DNA of 52,098 nt, taken from positions 1 to 52,098 of the forward strand of contig JAGBXM010000009.1 in NCBI GenBank assembly GCA_017629275.1, read 5' to 3'. The position numbers and the translations under genes are program-made. The stretch's first letter is position 1; each line of letters opens with the position of its first letter. Of the stretch, positions 6,091 through 14,760 are shown one piece after another. A model generated the notes under the pieces. That model had not been told where the DNA came from and did not search any database. It was given only the letters and a program-made list of their open reading frames with translations. This DNA is from Clostridia bacterium (GTDB taxonomy: Bacteria > Bacillota > Clostridia > Oscillospirales > Acutalibacteraceae).

Positions 6091-8139
6091 ATGAAACAGT
6101 TCGACATCAACAAAATCAAAAGTATTGCGCTGCTCGGTCATGGTTCGTCCGGCAAAACAACCCTGGCCGATTCAATTCTTTTTTCTGCCGGCGTAACCGA
6201 TCGTATCGGTAAGACTTCTGACGGTAGTGCAACTATGGATTTTGATGCTGAAGAGAAGAAGCGTAGTGTTTCGGTTTCAACGGCTGTTTATCAATTTGAA
6301 TATAAGGATAATAAGATAAATCTTATTGACGCTCCCGGACTTTTTGACTTTGCAGGTGGTGTCAGTGAGGCTCTGACGGGTGCTGACAGTGCCTTGATCG
6401 TACTTTCGGGTAAATCGGGCCTTAATGTCGGTGCGCAGATCAACTATGACCAGGCTAAAGCTGCAGGTATTCCGGTATCATTCTTTATTGGTAAGTTGGA
6501 TTCGCCGAGAGCATATTTCTATCGCGTTATTTCGACCCTTACCGCTCATTACGGTGCTGTAGTTTGTCCTGTTGTTATTCCTTACGTTGAAGGCGAAACA
6601 GTGGTTTCTTACGTCAACCTTATTGAAGGTAAGGCATACAAGTGTGAAGGTGTCAAGTATACAGAAACGGCAATGCCCGAGAATGATGATATCAACAATA
6701 TGCGTGACGTTATGCTTGAAGCAGTTGCCAGTGTTGATGAAGAATTAATGGATAAATACTTTGGCGGTGAACCCTTTACCTCAGACGAGATTAAGGCGGC
6801 ACTAAAAAAAGGTATGGTTGCAGGCGATATATGTCCTGTATTCGGCGGTGTTAACCAGACCGGCGAGGGTGTTTCTCTTGCTCTTGATATTCTTGCAGAC
6901 ATTGCGCCTTCTGCCGCTGACCGTGAATATACCGTAAAGAATGGTGAGGCAGAGGGTACTGCAAACTGTAATCCGACAGCTCCTGCCGCGGCAGTAGTAT
7001 TCAAGACGATTGCTGACCCGTTCGTCGGCAAGCTTTCTTACTTTAAGGTTATTAACGGTAGCGTTAAGGCTGATATGAAGCTTATCAACATCCGTACGGG
7101 TGAGGAAGAACGTCTTGGTAAAGTAATGTGGCTTAAAGGCGGTAAACAGGAAGACGCCGACGTTATAAACGCAGGTGATATCGGTTCTGTTGCTAAACTT
7201 GGAAGCGTAAAAACAGGTGATACTTTGTGCGCTGCAGGTTCATCGGTTGAGATTGTTGCCGCCGCGTTCCCGAAGGCTTGCCTCTCTATGGCTGTTAAGG
7301 TTGTTAAGAAGGGTGAGGAAGAAAAGGTTTCTCAAGGCTTACAGAGGCTTTGTGAAGAAGATCCGACTCTTAGTTTTGCTACCGATAAAGAGACGAGAGA
7401 ACTTGTTCTGTCAGGTCTTGGAGAACAGCATCTCGACGTTGTCTCTTCTAAATTAAAGAATAAATTTGGTGTTGAGGTTAAACTTGAAACTCCTAAGGTT
7501 GCTTACCGTGAGACCATTCGCAAAAAGGTTAAGGTTCAGGGCAGACATAAGAAACAATCGGGCGGTCACGGTCAGTTCGGTGACGTTTGGATCGAGTTTG
7601 AACCGTGCGACAGCGACGATATGATCTTTGCCGAAAATGTATTCGGCGGAGCGGTTCCCAAGAATTTCTTCCCCGCAGTTGAGACAGGTCTTCGTGAGTG
7701 TGTCAAGAAGGGTACCTTGGCAGGTTATCCCGTTGTCGGTCTTAAGGCTACATTGGTTGACGGTTCTTACCATCCTGTTGACTCTTCTGAAATGTCCTTC
7801 AAGATGGCGGCAGCTGTTGCCTTCAAAGCAGGTATCCCTATGGCTAACCCTGTTCTTTTGGAGCCTATCGGAACGCTTAATGTTCTTGTTCCCGACGACG
7901 TTATGGGTGATGTTATCGGTGATATCAATAAGCGTCGAGGCAGAGTTCTCGGTATGAATCCTGCTGAAAACCGTAAGCAGGAAATTATTGCTGAGGTTCC
8001 AGTTTCCGAAATGGGTGATTTCCCGACCGCAATGCGTTCAATAGCGCAGGGAAGAGCAATATTTGATTTCAAGTTCGAGAGATACGAAGAGGCTCCTCCG
8101 TTTGTTGCTCAGAAAGTAATTGCTGAAAAATCTGAATAA
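6091..8139 (+). CDS. EF-G-like translational GTPase with altered G motifs
   Basis: This 682-residue protein has the full EF-G layout: GTPase domain (about 1-260), domain II (about 295-370), domain III (about 380-455), domain IV (about 460-580) and the C-terminal EF-G V fold. The P-loop GHGSSGKT is at 16-23. Two canonical motifs differ: G3 reads DAPGLFDF (80-87), so the catalytic His of DxPGHxDF is Leu, and G4 reads GKLD (134-137) instead of NKxD. It is therefore a paralogue (EF-G2/FusA2-like) rather than the main fusA, which also normally sits with rpsL, rpsG and tuf, absent here. The ATG at 6091 has AAAGGA eight bases upstream; the ATG at 6082 lies in that site. Transcribed alone from its own promoter; function unknown. 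Confidence 0.85.
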   Translation: MKQFDINKIKSIALLGHGSSGKTTLADSILFSAGVTDRIGKTSDGSATMDFDAEEKKRSVSVSTAVYQFEYKDNKINLIDAPGLFDFAGGVSEALTGADSALIVLSGKSGLNVGAQINYDQAKAAGIPVSFFIGKLDSPRAYFYRVISTLTAHYGAVVCPVVIPYVEGETVVSYVNLIEGKAYKCEGVKYTETAMPENDDINNMRDVMLEAVASVDEELMDKYFGGEPFTSDEIKAALKKGMVAGDICPVFGGVNQTGEGVSLALDILADIAPSAADREYTVKNGEAEGTANCNPTAPAAAVVFKTIADPFVGKLSYFKVINGSVKADMKLINIRTGEEERLGKVMWLKGGKQEDADVINAGDIGSVAKLGSVKTGDTLCAAGSSVEIVAAAFPKACLSMAVKVVKKGEEEKVSQGLQRLCEEDPTLSFATDKETRELVLSGLGEQHLDVVSSKLKNKFGVEVKLETPKVAYRETIRKKVKVQGRHKKQSGGHGQFGDVWIEFEPCDSDDMIFAENVFGGAVPKNFFPAVETGLRECVKKGTLAGYPVVGLKATLVDGSYHPVDSSEMSFKMAAAVAFKAGIPMANPVLLEPIGTLNVLVPDDVMGDVIGDINKRRGRVLGMNPAENRKQEIIAEVPVSEMGDFPTAMRSIAQGRAIFDFKFERYEEAPPFVAQKVIAEKSE

Positions 8140-8147
8140 TTTCTAAT

Positions 8148-8219
8148 AAATGTGCCACGGTCGTTTCGATCGTGGCACATTTATTTTTTTCTTTTGTGGC
8201 ACATTTATTTTTTTCTTTA
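8148..8219 (+). terminator. Long-stem terminator with duplicated 3' arm and U-tract
   Basis: A 16-bp stem (8148-8163 with 8167-8182, one G-U pair, loop TTT) is followed by a T-rich tract. The 3' arm plus tract is tandemly duplicated: bases 8172-8194 recur exactly at 8196-8218 (23 identical bases, period 24), giving two alternative 3' arms for one 5' arm. Confidence 0.85.
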
Positions 8220-8222
8220 GGG

Positions 8223-8251
8223 TTGATTTTAGGCTTGTTTTCTGTTATACT
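8223..8251 (+). promoter_or_regulatory. Promoter of the long dprA-topA-smc-leuS gene run
   Basis: TTGATT (8223-8228), a 17-base spacer, then TATACT (8246-8251). Initiation near 8258 rules out the long in-frame N-terminal extension that would translate the terminator, and supports a GTG start at 8292. Confidence 0.75.
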
Positions 8252-8291
8252 ACAAAATTATAATGAGAAAGTATGCGATGGGGTGGCAAGG

Positions 8292-9092
8292 GTGGATTTT
8301 TCTTACGTTACAAGTAAAGAAAACAAACTCATAAAGTCGGTTCGTAAGCTTATGACTTCGACCCGTGAACGTAAAACCACCGGCACTTTTGTGCTGGAGG
8401 GTCTGCGTCTTTGCGCCGACGCCGCCTATAACGGATACACCGTTGAAACCATTATTGTTGCCGATTCGGTTGAAGAAACCGAAAAATTGTCTTTGCTTTA
8501 TAACTCAGCAAAACAAAAAGTTCGTGTTCCCGACAGCATTTTTTCCTATATGAGTGATACAGTCACTCCGCAGGGGGTAATGTGTGTTGTTAAGGTTCCC
8601 GATACTGTTTTCAGTGTTTCAAACATAACCTGTGGTAAGTATATTGTTCTTGAGAATACTGCCGACCCTTCAAATTTGGGCGCAATTTCACGTACTGCCG
8701 AGGCTTTGGGTGTTTCGGGTCTTATTATATCCTCTCGTGGATGCGATCCGTTTTCGCCTAAATCACAAAGAGCGGGAATGGGTGCTTTGCTGCGATTACC
8801 CATCTACAGTTCTTCAGACGTTTTGGCAGATATTGAATTGTTGAGAAACAAGGGGTTTATTTCCTATGCTTCGGTTGTGAGTAATGCTGACTGTGACGTT
8901 TCAGAAGTAGAGTATCCCGAGAACTGTCTGGTTTTAATCGGTAATGAGGCTAACGGACTGACCGATGAAGCGATAGCTATGTGTGATAAGAAAATAACAA
9001 TTACAATGAAGGGCAGAGCTGAATCCTTGAACGCTGCCGCCGCGGCCTCTATTATAATGTGGGAAATGACCCGTAAGGACGGTGTTAAGTAA
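8292..9092 (+). CDS. TrmH/SpoU family RNA 2'-O-methyltransferase
   Basis: SpoU-family enzymes methylate ribose 2'-OH in rRNA or tRNA with S-adenosylmethionine, using a trefoil-knot fold. The 266-residue product has an N-terminal substrate-binding domain (about 1-105) and the three SPOUT motifs: ENTADPSNLGAISRTAEALG, LIGNEANGLTDE and the C-terminal ESLNAAAAAS. The exact RNA target cannot be read from sequence; rRNA is most likely for this RlmB-like type. The start is uncertain: GTG 8292 follows GGGGTGG and the predicted promoter, while GTG 8283 is possible. The stop overlaps the dprA ATG by one base. Confidence 0.88.
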   Translation: MDFSYVTSKENKLIKSVRKLMTSTRERKTTGTFVLEGLRLCADAAYNGYTVETIIVADSVEETEKLSLLYNSAKQKVRVPDSIFSYMSDTVTPQGVMCVVKVPDTVFSVSNITCGKYIVLENTADPSNLGAISRTAEALGVSGLIISSRGCDPFSPKSQRAGMGALLRLPIYSSSDVLADIELLRNKGFISYASVVSNADCDVSEVEYPENCLVLIGNEANGLTDEAIAMCDKKITITMKGRAESLNAAAAASIIMWEMTRKDGVK

Positions 9093-10261
9093 TGTCGGCC
9101 GAATATTGGATATGGTTACAGCAGGTTTTAGGCTACGGTAACGAAGCGGTCAGCCGTGTAATATTAACTTACGGTACAGCTAAAGATTTTTATCAGGCGC
9201 CTGACAGTGAAAAAATTGCAAAATGCCGTTTATCCAAACAACAGGCCGACCGTTTGCATACTATTCCACGTAAGGTTATATATAAGATAATGGAAGATGC
9301 GGCAAAGTCGGGTATAAATATCATTACTCCAGAGGATTCTCTTTATCCCGAAAGATTGAGAAATATTCCTGATCCGCCTGCTGTTTTATATGTCAAGGGC
9401 TCGAGGTTTGATTTTAACGGTATTCCTGCCGTTGCGATTGTTGGCCCGAGAAAGGTCAGTCATTACGGCGAGAAGTGTGCGTATACTATTGCCAACACCC
9501 TTGCGGCGTGTGGATTTTGCGTTGTGAGCGGCGGTGCGCTTGGCGGCGACAGTTCGGCTCACAGAGGTGCCATTGCCGCAGACGGGTACACTATCGGAGT
9601 TTTAGGCAGTGGTATTGAAAGCGACTATCTTAAAGTAAATGCCGAACTTCGTGAAAATATTGCAAAATACGGTTGCCTTGTATCTGAATATCCACCGTTT
9701 GTCGGTGCTACAAGAGGTTCTTTCCCCAAACGTAACCGTATTATGTCAGGCCTTTGTAACGGTGTTGTTATTGTTGAGGGTGCCAAAGACAGTGGTACGA
9801 TGATAACGGCCCGTCATGCAGAAGAACAGGGGAAAGACGTATTTGTTATTCCCGGCAGTCCTTCGTTGAGACAGTACGAGGGTTCAAATCAGTTGATTGC
9901 TGACGGCGCACGTCCGTTGCTTCATATAAATGATATTATTGAGGAGTATGCTTTTCTTTATCCCGATAAGATACATGAGCCTCAATTTATGACGGTTGAT
10001 GAAGATTGTGCCGATGTGAATAATACTACCGAAGCGGTTAATGATACCAAAAGACCCGATGTTGGTATTTTAAGTGAAACGGCAGTTCGGGTGCTTGAAG
10101 TTTTTGAAAAGAGTGATGATACTTTTGTACCCGACTATGCAGTTGATATTACGGGGTTTGACGCAGGTTCAATTCTCGGTGCAGTTACCGAACTTGAGAT
10201 CTGCGGTTTTATAGAAGCAGTGCCGGGTGGAAGATACCGCCTTACTTACAACGTTAATTAA
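9092..10261 (+). CDS. dprA: DNA processing protein DprA
   Basis: DprA protects incoming single-stranded DNA and loads RecA during natural transformation; it is also widely kept in bacteria not known to transform. The 389-residue protein has an N-terminal SAM-like region (1-70), the extended Rossmann domain (about 85-295) and a C-terminal winged helix (about 325-385). Rossmann landmarks are AIVGPRKVSHYG, the phosphate-binding SGGALGGDSSAH, and GSFPKRNRIMSGL. Two residues depart from the usual IVGxR and SGLAxGID patterns. The ATG overlaps the preceding stop by one base, and topA follows after 19 bases, the common dprA-topA-trmFO order in Firmicutes. Confidence 0.94.
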   Translation: MSAEYWIWLQQVLGYGNEAVSRVILTYGTAKDFYQAPDSEKIAKCRLSKQQADRLHTIPRKVIYKIMEDAAKSGINIITPEDSLYPERLRNIPDPPAVLYVKGSRFDFNGIPAVAIVGPRKVSHYGEKCAYTIANTLAACGFCVVSGGALGGDSSAHRGAIAADGYTIGVLGSGIESDYLKVNAELRENIAKYGCLVSEYPPFVGATRGSFPKRNRIMSGLCNGVVIVEGAKDSGTMITARHAEEQGKDVFVIPGSPSLRQYEGSNQLIADGARPLLHINDIIEEYAFLYPDKIHEPQFMTVDEDCADVNNTTEAVNDTKRPDVGILSETAVRVLEVFEKSDDTFVPDYAVDITGFDAGSILGAVTELEICGFIEAVPGGRYRLTYNVN

Positions 10262-10280
10262 CACGAAAGAGTGATTTTAA

Positions 10281-12392
10281 TTGTCTAAATTAGTAATTCT
10301 TGAGTCGCCTTCCAAGGCAAAGACCGTCCAGAAGTATCTGGGTGCAGGATATGAAGTTGTCGGTTGTACGGGTCACGTCCGCGATCTTCCGAAATCTTCG
10401 ATGGGTGTTGATATTGAACATGATTTTGCGTTAAAATACACCGTCCTTGCCAATAAAAAGGAAATAATTAAAAAGCTTAAAGACGCGGCAGAAAAAAGTG
10501 AATTTGTTTATCTCGCAACCGACCCGGACCGTGAGGGAGAAGCCATTTCCTGGCATTTGGCACACGTTCTCGGTCTTGATCTTAATGACGAAAACCGTGT
10601 TGTATTTAATGAGATCACCAAGTCGGGTGTAGAATACGGTATGAGTCATCCGAGAAAGGTCGACATTGATCTTGTTGACGCTCAGCAGGCCCGCCGTGTT
10701 TTGGACCGCCTTGTTGGCTACAAGCTTAGTCCTTTTCTCTGGAGAAAGGTCAAGCGCGGTCTGTCGGCAGGACGTGTTCAGTCGGTAGCATTACGCCTTA
10801 TCGTTGACCGTGAAAAGGAAATCAGAGCTTTTGTTCCTGAAGAATATTGGACGATTTCCGCAAAACTGATAAAGGATCGCAAAAAGTTTACCGCTAAGTT
10901 TCACGGAACGGTAGATGGTAAAAAGGTTGATATACCTAATGAGGAGACTGCAACCAAGATTCTTGATGCTGTGACCGACGGACAGTTTGAGGTTGCTTCG
11001 GTTAAAAACGGAACACGTACCAAACAACCCGCTCCTCCGTTTAACACTTCTACTATGCAGCAGGAAGCTTCTCGCAGATTGGGATACGACGGTAAACGTA
11101 CAATGCGTGTTGCTCAGCAGCTATATGAAGGCGTTGAGATACCCTCAAAGGGCAGTGTCGGTCTTATTACTTATATGAGAACCGACTCACTCCGTATTTC
11201 CGAAGAAGCAAGAGCCACTGCCGCCAACTTTATCAGCAATCGATTTGGCAATAATTATTTACCTTCAAAACCCCGTTATTTTAAGGCGAAAAAGGGCACT
11301 CAGGATGCTCATGAAGCTATCCGTCCCACCTCGGTTGATATGACTCCCGAATCGGTTAAGGACGCTTTGACGGCTGAACAGTATAAGCTTTATAAGTTGA
11401 TCTGGGAACGCTTTATTGCAAGTCTGATGGCAAATTGTCTGCAGGATACCGTTTCGGTTGACATCCATAACAACGGTTATCTCTTTAAGGCTTCCGGTTA
11501 TAAGGTCAAGTTTGACGGCTTTACCGCTCTTTATGTTGAAAGTAAAGATGACGAAGAAGAAGAAAACAGTGCCATTCCGCCCATGTCGGTTGGTGATATA
11601 TTGAAGGTTGACAGTATGAACGGTGTTGTTAAGGAACAGCATTTTACTCAGCCGCCTGTAAGATATAATTATGCTACCTTGACCAAAGCTCTTGATGAGA
11701 ACGGAATCGGACGTCCTGCAACCTATGCTCCGATCATTTCAAATATTGAGCAACGTGACTATGTTACCAAAATAAGCAAGGCTTATGCTCCGACTCCGCT
11801 TGGAGAGGCCGTTACCGATCTTATGTGTGAACATTTCAAGAAGATCGTTGATGTGAAGTTTACCGCAGGTATGGAAGAAAGTCTTGATAAAATTGGTGAT
11901 GGTGAACTCGGTTGGATTGAGACCATCCGTAAGTTTTATGATGATTTTGCTAAAACTTTGAAAGCGGCCGAAGACGATATGAACGGCAAACGCGTTAAGG
12001 TACCCGATGAGGAGACCGATGTTGTTTGTGAACTTTGTGGCCGTAAAATGGTTATTAAAAACGGACGTTTTGGTAAGTTCCTTGCTTGCCCCGGATATCC
12101 TGCCTGTAAGAACGCTAAGCCCATTACGGGTGATATTAAGGGCTCATGTCCTCTTTGTTCAAGCAAACTTGTTCAAAGAAATACTAAAAAGGGCAAGAAG
12201 TTCTTTGGTTGTTCTTCATATCCCGGCTGTAAGTTTATGACCTGGGATGAACCCACTGCCGATAATTGTCCTAATTGCGGTAAAACGTTGTTTAAGGGCA
12301 GAGGGAAGGTTCACTGTCTCGATGAAGCCTGTGGTTATGAAAAGACAGTGACAAGAAAAAAGACTAAGTCGGATGACACAAATGAAGATTAA
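10281..12392 (+). CDS. topA: DNA topoisomerase I (type IA)
   Basis: TopA relaxes negative supercoils by single-strand passage. The 703-residue protein starts with the TOPRIM domain (ILESPSKAKTVQKYLG at residues 6-21; acidic DPDREGE near 80), continues through the toroid domains with the catalytic tyrosine in GLITYMRTDS near residue 298, and ends in three four-cysteine zinc fingers (CELCG, CPLCS and CPNCG begin each, about 580-690). The start is a TTG at 10281 with AAAGAG about ten bases upstream; the family N-terminus begins here. Its 3' end overlaps trmFO. Confidence 0.96.
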   Translation: MSKLVILESPSKAKTVQKYLGAGYEVVGCTGHVRDLPKSSMGVDIEHDFALKYTVLANKKEIIKKLKDAAEKSEFVYLATDPDREGEAISWHLAHVLGLDLNDENRVVFNEITKSGVEYGMSHPRKVDIDLVDAQQARRVLDRLVGYKLSPFLWRKVKRGLSAGRVQSVALRLIVDREKEIRAFVPEEYWTISAKLIKDRKKFTAKFHGTVDGKKVDIPNEETATKILDAVTDGQFEVASVKNGTRTKQPAPPFNTSTMQQEASRRLGYDGKRTMRVAQQLYEGVEIPSKGSVGLITYMRTDSLRISEEARATAANFISNRFGNNYLPSKPRYFKAKKGTQDAHEAIRPTSVDMTPESVKDALTAEQYKLYKLIWERFIASLMANCLQDTVSVDIHNNGYLFKASGYKVKFDGFTALYVESKDDEEEENSAIPPMSVGDILKVDSMNGVVKEQHFTQPPVRYNYATLTKALDENGIGRPATYAPIISNIEQRDYVTKISKAYAPTPLGEAVTDLMCEHFKKIVDVKFTAGMEESLDKIGDGELGWIETIRKFYDDFAKTLKAAEDDMNGKRVKVPDEETDVVCELCGRKMVIKNGRFGKFLACPGYPACKNAKPITGDIKGSCPLCSSKLVQRNTKKGKKFFGCSSYPGCKFMTWDEPTADNCPNCGKTLFKGRGKVHCLDEACGYEKTVTRKKTKSDDTNED

Positions 12393-13725
12393 GGTAATTG
12401 GTGCAGGTCTTGCAGGTTGTGAGGCGGCGTATAAATTAGCTTCATTAGGATTCGAAGTAGAACTTTACGAAATGAAGCCGATAAAATATTCACCTGCTCA
12501 CAAGTCGGAATTATTTGCTGAGTTGGTTTGTTCCAATTCTTTAAAAGCAGCCAGATTGAATTCGGCTGCAGGACTGTTGAAGTGGGAAATGGAGCAGTTG
12601 GGCTCGGTATGCGTTGCTGTGGCCAAAAAATGCTCTGTTCCTGCCGGTGGTGCTTTGGCGGTTGACCGCGATTTGTTTTCGAAAGCGGTTACAGAAGCAA
12701 TTAAGAACCATCCCAATATTGAGGTTAGGCATCAAGAGGTTGAGTCTATCGATCTCGATGAATACACTATCGTTGCTTCGGGACCTTTGACCGAAGGTGC
12801 TTTAGCCGAGAGCGTTAAGCGATTATGCTCAGAGGATTATCTTAACTTCTTTGATGCTGCGGCTCCGATTATTACTGCCGATAGCATCGACAGAGATATA
12901 GTTTTTACCGAAAGCCGTTACGGTAAGGGTGGAGACGACTATATAAACTGTCCTTTCAATAAAGATGAATACGAGGCCTTTGTTGATGCCTTATTATCTG
13001 CCGAACGGGCTACTTTGCACGACGCGGACAAGCCGTTGCAGGTTTATGAGGGTTGTATGCCGATTGAAGTTTTGGCTTCGCGTGGCAGAGATGCAATGCG
13101 TTTTGGACCTATGAAACCTGTTGGTTTAAGAGATCCGAGAACGGGTCACCGTCCGTGGGCTGTTGTGCAATTGAGAAAAGAAAACAGTAACGGTACTATG
13201 CTGAATCTTGTTGGCTTTCAGACCAATCTGAAGTTTGGTGAACAGAAAAGGGTTTTCGGTATGATACCCGGACTTCAGAATGCCGAGTTTGTAAGATACG
13301 GCGTTATGCACCGTAATTCGTTTATAAATTCACCGAAACTTTTAAATAAGGATTTTTCGATGAAACGTCATCCGAAGATCTATTTCGCGGGGCAGATAAG
13401 CGGTGTCGAAGGTTATATGGAGTCGGCCGCTTCCGGTATTCTTGCCGCGTATCATTTGGCTTCGAAGTTAGGACGTGTAAAAGAGGTCGATTTCCCGGAA
13501 ATCACTATGGTAGGTGCCTTGTCGGGTTATATTTGCGATGAATCGATCAAGGATTTTCAGCCTATGGGAGCAAATTTTGGCGTTTTGCCGCCTCTTGACG
13601 TGAACATTAAAGATAAACAAAAGAGATATGCTGAATTGTTTTATCGTTCTGCGAATTGGTTTAAAGATAACGGGTTTACAGACAGTGTTCCTGAAATCGT
13701 TTTAGAAAGTAAAGGCGCTAAGTAA
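12382..13725 (+). CDS. trmFO: tRNA m5U54 methyltransferase TrmFO (folate/FAD-dependent)
   Basis: TrmFO makes 5-methyluridine at tRNA position 54 using methylenetetrahydrofolate and FAD rather than S-adenosylmethionine. The 447-residue product begins with the FAD-binding motif VIGAGLAGCEAA, has the family CSNSLKA segment near residue 50, and QISGVEGYMESAASG near the C-terminal FAD site. Starts at 12373 and 12382 are both possible; the second gives the usual family N-terminus directly before the Rossmann motif and has a weak GGA eight bases upstream. It overlaps the end of topA in another frame, implying translational coupling. Confidence 0.93.
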   Translation: MKIKVIGAGLAGCEAAYKLASLGFEVELYEMKPIKYSPAHKSELFAELVCSNSLKAARLNSAAGLLKWEMEQLGSVCVAVAKKCSVPAGGALAVDRDLFSKAVTEAIKNHPNIEVRHQEVESIDLDEYTIVASGPLTEGALAESVKRLCSEDYLNFFDAAAPIITADSIDRDIVFTESRYGKGGDDYINCPFNKDEYEAFVDALLSAERATLHDADKPLQVYEGCMPIEVLASRGRDAMRFGPMKPVGLRDPRTGHRPWAVVQLRKENSNGTMLNLVGFQTNLKFGEQKRVFGMIPGLQNAEFVRYGVMHRNSFINSPKLLNKDFSMKRHPKIYFAGQISGVEGYMESAASGILAAYHLASKLGRVKEVDFPEITMVGALSGYICDESIKDFQPMGANFGVLPPLDVNIKDKQKRYAELFYRSANWFKDNGFTDSVPEIVLESKGAK

Positions 13726-13736
13726 AGGAGATTTTT

Positions 13737-14744
13737 ATGAAAATTGCAGTTGACGCATTTGGCGGAGATAACGCACCTTTGGAAATCATCAAGGGCGCCG
13801 CTCTTGCCGAAAAGGAATATGGAGTAAATATTGTACTTACTGGCAACAAAGAGATAATTGAAAAGGTAGCTTCGGAAAACGGTATTGATATTTCTAATAT
13901 GGATATCGTACATACCGAAGAGATTTTTGATATGCACGATCAACCTACCGATATCATTCGTTCTAAAAAGAATACCTCGATGGGTATTGCTTTGAAACTA
14001 GTTGCCGACGGTGAAGCGGATGCTTTTGTATCGGCAGGTTCTACAGGTGCTGTTGTTGCAGGCGCAACCTTTATTATTAAACGCATCAGAGGTATAAAAA
14101 GACCTGCGCTGGGTACCGTTTTACCGTCTAAAACACGTCGCTTTATTCTGATGGATTGCGGTGCTAATGCCGAATGCCGTCCCGAAATGCTTCAGCAGTT
14201 CGGTATAATGTCGTCGGTATATATGAAAAATGTTGAAGGTGTTGAGGAACCTGAAGTTGGTCTGCTTAACATCGGTGTTGAGGATACCAAGGGTACCCCG
14301 TTGCAGTTGGAGGCATATCAGCTTTTGAAAAACAGTCCGTTGAAATTCATTGGCAACGTTGAGGCAAGAGACGTACCCGCCGGTGTTTGTGACTGTGTAA
14401 TTGCTGACGGATTTACAGGTAACGTAGCTCTTAAAATGTACGAAGGCGTTGCGATGAACCTTATGAAGATGGTCAAGGGTGTTTTTCTTACTAATATAAA
14501 GACCAAGATGGCATATCTTCTGGCCAAAAAACCGCTTATGGGATTAAAAAAATTTGCCGATTACGGTGAGGTTGGCGGCGCTCCGTTGTTGGGTGTTCAG
14601 AAGCCTGTTATCAAGGCACATGGCGGTTCTGATGCAAAGGCTATTAAGAATGCTATCCGCCAGGCAAAATTATGTGTAGAGAATGACGTCATAGGCAAGG
14701 TAACTGATGATTTGACCAAGGTTGCCGAGTCGGTGGGAGAATAA
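13737..14744 (+). CDS. plsX: Phosphate acyltransferase PlsX
   Basis: PlsX converts acyl-ACP to acyl-phosphate for PlsY, starting phospholipid synthesis as a peripheral membrane enzyme. The 335-residue protein opens with IAVDAFGGDNAP, shows SAGSTGA near residue 100 and ends with a GGSDAKAI segment typical of the family. AAAGGAG lies directly upstream of the ATG. The usual acpP is missing between plsX and rnc: only 16 bases separate them. Confidence 0.95.
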   Translation: MKIAVDAFGGDNAPLEIIKGAALAEKEYGVNIVLTGNKEIIEKVASENGIDISNMDIVHTEEIFDMHDQPTDIIRSKKNTSMGIALKLVADGEADAFVSAGSTGAVVAGATFIIKRIRGIKRPALGTVLPSKTRRFILMDCGANAECRPEMLQQFGIMSSVYMKNVEGVEEPEVGLLNIGVEDTKGTPLQLEAYQLLKNSPLKFIGNVEARDVPAGVCDCVIADGFTGNVALKMYEGVAMNLMKMVKGVFLTNIKTKMAYLLAKKPLMGLKKFADYGEVGGAPLLGVQKPVIKAHGGSDAKAIKNAIRQAKLCVENDVIGKVTDDLTKVAESVGE

Positions 14745-14760
14745 TTTTAAGGTGTTTTAA

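Noticed and set aside
8172-8291. N-terminal extension of the SpoU methyltransferase beginning in the terminator
   Set aside because: It would translate the duplicated terminator arm (repeated hydrophobic AHLFFSF-like peptide) and the promoter; the predicted transcription start lies downstream.
14745-14760. Tiny acpP between plsX and rnc
   Set aside because: The gap is 16 bases, too short for any gene.
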